Positions 58,471 through 64,000 of a stretch of 64,000 nucleotides of DNA are shown piece after piece. The notes beneath the pieces are model-generated. The model was not told the DNA's origin, searched no databases, and saw only the letters and a list, made by a program, of their open reading frames with translations. The stretch comes from Tubulanus polymorphus. Lineage: Eukaryota > Nemertea > Palaeonemertea > Tubulaniformes > Tubulanidae. The DNA lies in contig NC_134035.1 of NCBI RefSeq assembly GCF_964204645.1, positions 10,292,501 to 10,356,500 on the forward strand, read 5' to 3'. A program made the translations under genes and the position numbers. Numbering within the stretch: the first letter of the stretch is position 1; every line of letters starts with the position of its first letter.

Positions 58471-58928
58471 ATGGAATACAGAGATCAACCAGAAATTCTA
58501 AGCCAACCAACGGATGAGGAACGATTGCTACTGGATAGTGAAACTCAGGAATCAATAGAAATGGAGGATGAAACTCTCGTAATTGACGAACAAACTTCAC
58601 AAACATTACAAGAACATTTGGACTATCATCAAGAAATGGTGAAATACATAATAGTGATGTAATACATAATAAACAATTACCGCGCGAACTACAATTACCA
58701 AAATTACCAGCAACGCGACTCAAATTGCTGTTGGGACTCAAAGAATCGAAAACTAAGAAAATGAGTGGAGATATCAGTGCCGGTTTTGAAACAAAACTGA
58801 GAAGAGTAGGAAGATTAATAAAATATGAAAAATTCAAAATATTAGGATTAGCATTTAGTGAAGTAGTGAGATATTTACCAGAAATTGAAGAAATGATTGT
58901 AAACAATCCAGTAATTAAAGAATTCTGA
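58471..58928 (+). pseudogene. two small ORFs, probably one frameshifted Polinton gene
   Basis: A 63-aa acidic ORF (58471-58662, rich in Glu/Asp/Gln) is followed in another frame by a basic segment that is open for some way upstream of its first ATG (58761) and ends at TGA 58926-58928 (helical, FKILGLAFSEVVRYLPEIEE). The second frame is open back into the first ORF, so a single gene broken by an indel near 58600-58660, or a programmed frameshift, is plausible. Two separate small genes remain possible. No family is recognised. Confidence 0.45.
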
Positions 58929-58989
58929 ACAAAATTATAAATTATAACACTGAAGGTCTTTGTAATATAGATATCAAAAAATGTTGTAT

Positions 58990-59385
58990 ATATCTGTTTT
59001 AATATTGTATTGTTTACTGTTAACTAAGTATTGCGTAATAACCGGTCCGATTGAACCGCATTTCTATTGTTCTCCATTGTGCTATTATTGATCGTTGTTA
59101 ATGGCGGCGGTTGTTCTGTATTGATTGTTTACTGTTAACTAAGTATTGCGTAATAACCGGTCCGATTGAACCGCATTTCTATTGTTCTCCATTGTTCTAC
59201 TATTGATCGTTGTTGACTGAAACAGCTGCTCAATATTGATTGGTTACAGTTCTATGTTTGAATGTTGTAGTTTACAGAATAAAAATATAACTGTGTATTG
59301 CGCAATAACCGGTCCGATTGGACCGCATTTCTATTGTTCTCCATTGTTCTATTATCGATCGCTAAAATTTACATAATAAATATAT
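58990..59385. repeat. three tandem 115-150 bp repeats in the Polinton
   Basis: Copies begin near 59010, 59125 and 59290 and share GCGTAATAACCGGTCCGATT, CGCATTTCTATTGTTCTCCA and TATTGATCG. The first two are 115 bp apart and the third about 152 bp further. They are GC-richer than the surrounding element and non-coding. Each contains the palindrome ACCGGT. Confidence 0.8.
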
Positions 59386-59790
59386 GTGTTTATGAAATAA
59401 TATTTCCACCAGTCGTTTCTTTGAATTTATTTTCAGTTTTAGGATTTATTATCGAGAATCCGAAATGACTTATCTGGACAGTTATAGTTACTGCTCCTAA
59501 TAGATGGTGCCATAAACAGCACCCACACAGTGATAGACAATAGTAGTGAGATATCAAATAGAATTTAAATAAAATATAATAAAAAAACAATAACTTCAAC
59601 TAGCTAGTGAATTCTATTATATTTTTAATATTTTCTTTTCAAAAAGAGAATACTTTATATTTTGAATAGATTCAAATATAAATTCTTTAACTTTAACTAA
59701 CCTAGTCAATTTAGTATTAACCTAAAGAGATACTAGTATCATTTGAAGAATACTTATAATATTTTTTTTTGCTTTTTTCCTCTAATATAA
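59386..59790. other. non-coding gap before the Polinton gene block
   Basis: AT-rich leader, with a T-rich run at 59762-59776 just before the first ATG of the four-gene block. No supported ORF. Confidence 0.4.
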
Positions 59791-60393
59791 ATGTCAAAGA
59801 AATCTAATAAGAATAGTATTGATATCGAAAAAACATTAGATGATTTGGGTATAAGTGATAATAAAGATACAGTTGTAACTAATTCTATTCAAGTTAATAA
59901 CAATATAGATTATGAATACTATTTATATTGTAAGCATCATCTAGAACTATTGATTGCCGGTGGAAAAACTAAAGAGTTTATTGGTAAAACAATAACTTTT
60001 CAAGAATTAGATAATATGAACAAAGAAAAAGTAATCAAATATTTTAAGATTTATGAAGAGTCAAGATTAGCTAGAATAAATGATTCTATTTCTAATGGTA
60101 TTGTCAAATGTTATTCTAAGTTATGTAACCAGTTAATACCAATTGATGATGAAAATAAATTATATAATGATTTGAAAAATGACTATTTAGTTATGACTGA
60201 ATTACAAAAATGGGTTGGATATGCTTCATTTCAATTAGGATCGGTTATGACATTGATTTCTACTGGAGTTATAACATTTTCGAACATCAAGCCTATGGAA
60301 TATAAATCAGGTAAGAACGAAACAGATGTACTACAACCAAACGTCGAAACAGAAAATGAATCAGAACAAAAATTAACTAAAATAAATGAGTGA
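59791..60393 (+). CDS. Polinton protein of unknown function with hydrophobic segment
   Basis: 200 aa, not assigned to a family. A charged N-terminal half is followed by a conserved-looking YCKHHLELLIAGGKT segment (about residues 47-61), then a helical middle and one hydrophobic stretch at about 153-172 (YASFQLGSVMTLISTGVITF) that could cross or insert in a membrane, and a charged tail. The last 8 bases overlap the next gene (ATGAGTGA). Position immediately before a basic membrane-anchored protein, the integrase and the ATPase suggests a virion-associated protein, which is inference. Confidence 0.65.
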   Translation: MSKKSNKNSIDIEKTLDDLGISDNKDTVVTNSIQVNNNIDYEYYLYCKHHLELLIAGGKTKEFIGKTITFQELDNMNKEKVIKYFKIYEESRLARINDSISNGIVKCYSKLCNQLIPIDDENKLYNDLKNDYLVMTELQKWVGYASFQLGSVMTLISTGVITFSNIKPMEYKSGKNETDVLQPNVETENESEQKLTKINE

Positions 60394-60772
60394 TGGAGTT
60401 AAGAAAAAGGCTAGATCCGAGAAACAAATTAAATGGGCAAGAGAATTAGGTAAAAGATCTTCAGAATTAAAAAAAGCTAAGAAAAAGAAATTAACTGATA
60501 TAAATGAATCACCTGATGATGCCGTACGGCACCCACACGGTGGTATTGATTCAAATAATAATCCATCTAATTCTTCTAATGCTGGAAGTAATTATAAATT
60601 ATATATTACAATTGGATTAGTAACAGTTATTATATTATCCGGTGTAATATATAAATCAAAATTCAAATCTGACGATAAAGATGATCGGAAACTTAGTTAT
60701 CCGTGTACAGACAATAAACCACCAGAAAATAAATCAAATGAAAATAAATCTAAAATATTATTAATGGATTAA
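60386..60772 (+). CDS. small basic single-pass membrane protein of the Polinton
   Basis: 128 aa. The first 38 residues are strongly basic (KKKARSEKQIKWARELGKRS, then KKAKKKKL). A low-complexity Asn/Ser/Pro linker leads to one transmembrane segment (LYITIGLVTVIILSGVIY, about residues 72-89) and a charged C-terminal tail. The basic N-terminus would suit nucleic-acid contact on one side of a membrane. No family recognised. Overlaps the previous gene by 8 bp and ends 3 bp before the integrase. Confidence 0.65.
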   Translation: MSDGVKKKARSEKQIKWARELGKRSSELKKAKKKKLTDINESPDDAVRHPHGGIDSNNNPSNSSNAGSNYKLYITIGLVTVIILSGVIYKSKFKSDDKDDRKLSYPCTDNKPPENKSNENKSKILLMD

Positions 60773-60775
60773 AAT

Positions 60776-61864
60776 ATGATGAAAAAAGAACAATATTTAA
60801 GAGATTTATATTATAACCCAGAAAGTGAAGTATCATTTTCTAACGTTTCAGAATTATGGAATAAAATTAAATCTGATAATAGCAATATAAAATATAGTGA
60901 ATTAAAATCATGGTTACAAAATCAACCCACATATCAAATTCATAAAAAGATGGATAAAAAATATTTAACAAGAAAAGTAATGGTTTCATATATTGACCAA
61001 CAATGGCAAGCTGATTTAATTGACATGAAAAACTTAGAAGAATATAACAAAGGATATTTTTGGATACTGAATGTTATAGATATATTCAGTAGATACGCAT
61101 GGAGTATCCCGATTAAAAATAAAACTGGTATAGAAGTTACAAATTCTTTCAAATTAATATTTAAAGAAGCTATCCCAGATAAAATACAATTTGATGAAGG
61201 TAAGGAATTTTATAACAAACATCTTAAAAAACTATTATCTGATAACGATGTAGAATATTTTTCAACACATTCAGATAAAAAAGCATCTGTTATAGAAAGA
61301 TTTAATAAAACATTGAAAACTAGAATGTGGAAATATTTCACCGCTAATGAAACATATAAATATATCAATGTGTTAGATGATTTAGTTAAAGGTTATAATA
61401 ATTCTAAACATAGTTCTATAAATATGAAACCTATACAAGCTAGAAAAGAAGAAAATTCAGAAATAGTTTGGAATAATTTATATGGAGCATTTGTTACACA
61501 TGATTTTGGAGAACCTAAATTTAAAATAGGACAATATGTTAGAATTTCTAAATATAGAAAAACATTTTATAAAGGTTATACCCCTAATTTTACAGAAGAA
61601 ATATTCAAGATTAAAAAGATAATATTAACTAAACCATTTGTTTATAAATTGTTTGATTTAAAAGATGAAGAAATATTAGGTTATTTCTATGAACAAGAAT
61701 TATCATTAGTACCAAATCCAGATGAAATAGAATACAAAATAGAAAAGGTATTGAAAACAAAAACTCTTAAAGGAAAAAAGTATTCTTTGGTGAAATATAA
61801 AGGATATGATGATAAATTTAATGAATGGATTTTATCTAGTAAAATTAAAAGAATAAATGAATAA
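60776..61864 (+). CDS. Polinton retroviral-type integrase with chromodomain
   Basis: 362 aa. The rve catalytic core runs from about residue 70 to 220, with Asp80 (WQADLIDM), Asp140 (IQFDEGKEF) and Glu174 (SVIERFNKT) as the DDE triad. A YNNSKHSSI-type block follows, as in Polinton and retroelement integrases. Then come an SH3-like segment (FKIGQYVRI) and a C-terminal chromodomain at about 318-360 (YKIEKVL, YSLVKYKGYDDKFNEWI) likely to bind modified histones and bias target choice (family knowledge). No N-terminal HHCC zinc motif is seen. The start was chosen at the first of two adjacent ATGs. The stop overlaps the ATPase start by 8 bp. Confidence 0.93.
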   Translation: MMKKEQYLRDLYYNPESEVSFSNVSELWNKIKSDNSNIKYSELKSWLQNQPTYQIHKKMDKKYLTRKVMVSYIDQQWQADLIDMKNLEEYNKGYFWILNVIDIFSRYAWSIPIKNKTGIEVTNSFKLIFKEAIPDKIQFDEGKEFYNKHLKKLLSDNDVEYFSTHSDKKASVIERFNKTLKTRMWKYFTANETYKYINVLDDLVKGYNNSKHSSINMKPIQARKEENSEIVWNNLYGAFVTHDFGEPKFKIGQYVRISKYRKTFYKGYTPNFTEEIFKIKKIILTKPFVYKLFDLKDEEILGYFYEQELSLVPNPDEIEYKIEKVLKTKTLKGKKYSLVKYKGYDDKFNEWILSSKIKRINE

Positions 61865-62471
61865 AGATTTATTTATATTTGAACCACATAATATGTTAGT
61901 TACTGGAGTTACAAATTGTGGTAAAACACACTTCATATTATATTTATTAGAAACTATTTATAAGAATCATTTTGATAATATAATATTATTCTGCCCAACT
62001 TATGAAATGAATGAAACGTATAATAGAGATATAGTTTTTAAAGATAAAAAGTTTATTATATTAAATTCTAAAACAGTGAAAGATAATTTGGATAATTGTA
62101 TAAAAATTGCATTAGATATTTATAAAGGATCAAATACATTATTTATTATTGATGATTGCGCAAATTTACATGATTCTAAAATTAGAGAAAGTGAGTTATG
62201 TTATTTAGCTTTCTCTGGTAGACATTTTGGGATAACAACATGGGTTTTAAATCAGAAATATAATTCAATTGTGAAAGATTTTAGAGAGAATATAAGATTT
62301 CTAGTTTTATTCTACAACAAAGATAGAAAATCTATGCAACAATCATTAGAAGAAAATCAAATTATACCTACTGAATTACATGATGAATATATGAATAAAT
62401 TAAAAAATAATAAAGGTTCAAAATTATTACTGAGATTACAATTTCCATATGAATATAAATTTATAAAATAA
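61857..62471 (+). CDS. Polinton FtsK/A32-type genome-packaging ATPase
   Basis: 204 aa, matching the usual short Polinton ATPase. Walker A is GVTNCGKT (residues 17-24) and Walker B is TLFIIDDC (94-101). Downstream SGRHFGITTWVLNQ (about 119-132) fits the sensor/arginine region of the HerA-FtsK packaging family. It would pump element DNA into preformed capsids. Together with a capsid gene on the other strand this argues that the element is or was able to make virions. Starts inside the integrase stop region (ATGAATAA). Intact. Confidence 0.9.
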   Translation: MNKDLFIFEPHNMLVTGVTNCGKTHFILYLLETIYKNHFDNIILFCPTYEMNETYNRDIVFKDKKFIILNSKTVKDNLDNCIKIALDIYKGSNTLFIIDDCANLHDSKIRESELCYLAFSGRHFGITTWVLNQKYNSIVKDFRENIRFLVLFYNKDRKSMQQSLEENQIIPTELHDEYMNKLKNNKGSKLLLRLQFPYEYKFIK

Positions 62472-62486
62472 CTATTTGTATACCTA

Positions 62487-62571
62487 TGTATTAGATACCC
62501 TAATACCTAATACCCCATTAGATACCCTAATACCTGATACCCTAATACCTGATACCCTATTAGATACCTTA
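62487..62571. repeat. 15-bp tandem repeat between convergent Polinton genes
   Basis: About five units of GATACCCTAATACCT type, in the 154-bp gap between the stop codons of the plus-strand ATPase and the minus-strand gene. Confidence 0.85.
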
Positions 62572-62625
62572 AATAATTAAAACCCTTTTTTATTTACTAT
62601 TATTTTATACAATTTTCAACCTTTA

Positions 62626-63609
62626 TTATTCGAGTGTTAGATAATTACTTTCTGAATCACTTTCACTATCAGACCCTAACAACATATTTAAATGCTCTAC
62701 CGAATCTACATCAACATCTTTATAATTTTTTTTCACCTTTTTCGCCTTTTTTACCACACCACCAATAGTTGTTTCATTATAACGCTTATTCATCCTTTCT
62801 ATTATATCATCAATAGTTTCTTCTTTATGTTTCATAGAATCTGTATTATCAATATGTTTATCTGTAACTATATCATCATGTGGGCGTATGGCGGCACCAT
62901 TTTCATTATCATCTTTATTAGTGTTTGCTCCTAATATTTCATTTACAGTGTTTGATCCTAATATTTCATTAGCATCGGTTAAATCTAATTCATCGTTATT
63001 AGGTGTTGCTAATAATAAATCTTTATATAATTCTTTACCATTTACTTTTTTATTTGAAACAAATTTTGTAACATATCTAAATGGGTGTTCTATAAATTCT
63101 TTTTTACCAACACGTTCTATAACATTAGTAATATGTGAATTTGTATTCATATGTTTATTCCAATTTGATGGAGCGTTTGAAAATTCACCATTACAATAAC
63201 CACAATAATTTCTATTTTCACTAACATCTAATATTATTGAATTAATATATGTAGAAGGTATTACGTTATTAGATGTAGAAGGTATTACAGATGTAGTAGT
63301 AGGTATAACATTATTAGATGTAGTAGGTATTACAGATATAGTAGTAGGTATTACAGATGTAGTAGGTATTACAGATGTAGTAGTAGGTATTACAGATGTA
63401 GTAGTAGGTATTACAGATGTAGTAGGTATTACATTATTATCAATTACACCACTTTTATTATTATCGATTTCTATCAGTTTAGTTTTATAATTTTTAAAAA
63501 TAGGATCAAATATCAAAGCTATATTACAAGGTATTACATAATATAAACCATCATTATTTTCATGTGTATCGATGTATGGAATATGTTTATATACTTTACC
63601 TCCTTCCAT
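62626..63609 (-). CDS. Polinton protein with C2H2 finger and VIPTT repeats
   Basis: 327 aa, family not recognised. An N-terminal segment of about 55 residues (GLYYVIPCNIALIFDP) is followed by a Thr/Pro-rich array of VIPTT[TS]-type repeats (about 60-118; DNA about 63250-63435), a C2H2-like finger (YCGYCNGEF...HMNTNSH, about 135-160), an acidic stretch and a basic KKAKKVKK patch (about 286-293), and a Ser/Asp-rich tail. It lies 32 bp downstream of the probable capsid gene on the same strand, so the two are likely co-transcribed. It could be a minor capsid, scaffold or nucleic-acid binding protein, none proven. Confidence 0.65.
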   Translation of the reverse strand: MEGGKVYKHIPYIDTHENNDGLYYVIPCNIALIFDPIFKNYKTKLIEIDNNKSGVIDNNVIPTTSVIPTTTSVIPTTTSVIPTTSVIPTTISVIPTTSNNVIPTTTSVIPSTSNNVIPSTYINSIILDVSENRNYCGYCNGEFSNAPSNWNKHMNTNSHITNVIERVGKKEFIEHPFRYVTKFVSNKKVNGKELYKDLLLATPNNDELDLTDANEILGSNTVNEILGANTNKDDNENGAAIRPHDDIVTDKHIDNTDSMKHKEETIDDIIERMNKRYNETTIGGVVKKAKKVKKNYKDVDVDSVEHLNMLLGSDSESDSESNYLTLE

Positions 63610-63641
63610 TTATATAATAAATATTTATTAAAGTTAAAATT

Positions 63642-64000
63642 TTAATACATAACACTATCTAATTGAGAATTTACAATATTTAATTGCGCATCAGATAATA
63701 TATAAATGTGCATTTTAAAATTTTTGATTCCCTTTTTCTTTGTCATGAATAATTGTATTCCATCTTTTGTATTTTGTAGTTTTTTCCCAGAACCATGTAA
63801 TAAGTTATCTTCAGTTGTTCTAAAATCTAACCATAATGCATATTTATTACCGGTATAATAATCAATTTGATTAATGTTACAATCTTCAGATGATTTTACT
63901 TTTTCATTCATAAAATGTTTTTTAATTTCTACCCATTGATCTATCATTCTCATTCCTTGACAAAATATTTTATTCGCTATACCTTCGATAGTTATTTCTA
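63642..64000 (-). CDS. probable Polinton major capsid protein, C-terminal part
   Basis: The reading frame is open from the window edge (64000) to TAA at 63642, so only the last 119 residues or so are seen; internal ATGs are not starts. WLDFRTTEDNLLHGSGKKL, then IQLFMTKKKG and IYILSDAQLNIVNSQLDSV, give the general pattern I associate with the C-terminal jelly-roll end of Polinton/adintovirus capsid proteins. The assignment is from memory of that pattern and from context (ATPase and integrase nearby). A different structural protein is possible. Confidence 0.5.
   Translation of the reverse strand, partial: EITIEGIANKIFCQGMRMIDQWVEIKKHFMNEKVKSSEDCNINQIDYYTGNKYALWLDFRTTEDNLLHGSGKKLQNTKDGIQLFMTKKKGIKNFKMHIYILSDAQLNIVNSQLDSVMY

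Larger units (their letters stand above)
56772..64000 (+). mobile_element. Polinton/Maverick (adintovirus-like) element, incomplete
   Basis: From about 56.8 kb to the window edge the DNA turns markedly AT-rich, introns vanish and genes become compact with 8-bp overlaps. A retroviral-type integrase with chromodomain, an FtsK/A32-type packaging ATPase and the end of a probable capsid gene together define a Polinton. Protein-primed polymerase B, the maturation protease and the right terminus are expected beyond 64000. No frame disruptions in the integrase or ATPase, so the copy may be young. Confidence 0.85.

Overview
The window looks like nuclear DNA of an invertebrate metazoan. It has spliced genes with short introns and GT/AG boundaries, orthologs of animal-only genes (FUZ, HPS5), many palindromic MITEs and tRNA-derived SINEs, and two large mobile elements. 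The animal is probably a lophotrochozoan-type marine invertebrate, but that is a guess from repeat and gene style and not proven. All exon models were built by hand from splice sites and reading phase.

Layout. 1-18.3 kb: no protein gene I can recognise. It holds microsatellites, a SINE and several MITE families, including one whose copies begin and end with a GATCACAC-type motif. 18.3-22.0 kb, plus strand: a complete nine-exon FUZ gene (fuzzy planar cell polarity effector, 427 aa). 22.9-36.1 kb, minus strand, tail-to-tail with FUZ: a complete 19-exon HPS5 gene (BLOC-2 subunit, about 1782 aa). It has a repeat-expanded middle and a C-terminal RING-H2 finger that human HPS5 lacks. 36.2-46.8 kb: a 10.6-kb DNA transposon of the KDZ (Kyakuja-Dileera-Zisupton) type, with palindromic terminal inverted repeats, ladders of subterminal repeats, and one 20-exon minus-strand gene. 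That gene encodes about 1691 aa: zinc fingers, SWIM, SAP, a D-D-E transposase core, an OTU protease domain and a PHD finger. Two in-frame minisatellites lie inside its exons. The element sits about 110 bp upstream of the HPS5 start codon.

47.9-56.1 kb, minus strand: a tandem cluster of four type-I acyl-CoA thioesterase/BAAT-family genes (three intact, one pseudogene) with a mosaic similarity pattern that suggests gene conversion. 56.8-64.0 kb: a visibly AT-rich, intronless, compact Polinton/Maverick (adintovirus-like) element, cut by the window edge. It carries a near-perfect 269-bp palindrome, a C2H2 protein, an HNH nuclease-like protein, a broken small ORF pair, two membrane-anchored small proteins, a chromodomain integrase, a packaging ATPase, and on the opposite strand a C2H2/repeat protein and the end of a probable capsid protein.

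How the genes work together. FUZ (ciliogenesis/planar polarity) and HPS5 (lysosome-related organelle trafficking) are ordinary host genes that happen to be neighbours. The thioesterase array is a local metabolic gene expansion. The KDZ element and the Polinton are independent self-contained mobile systems, and they are the most interesting content here.
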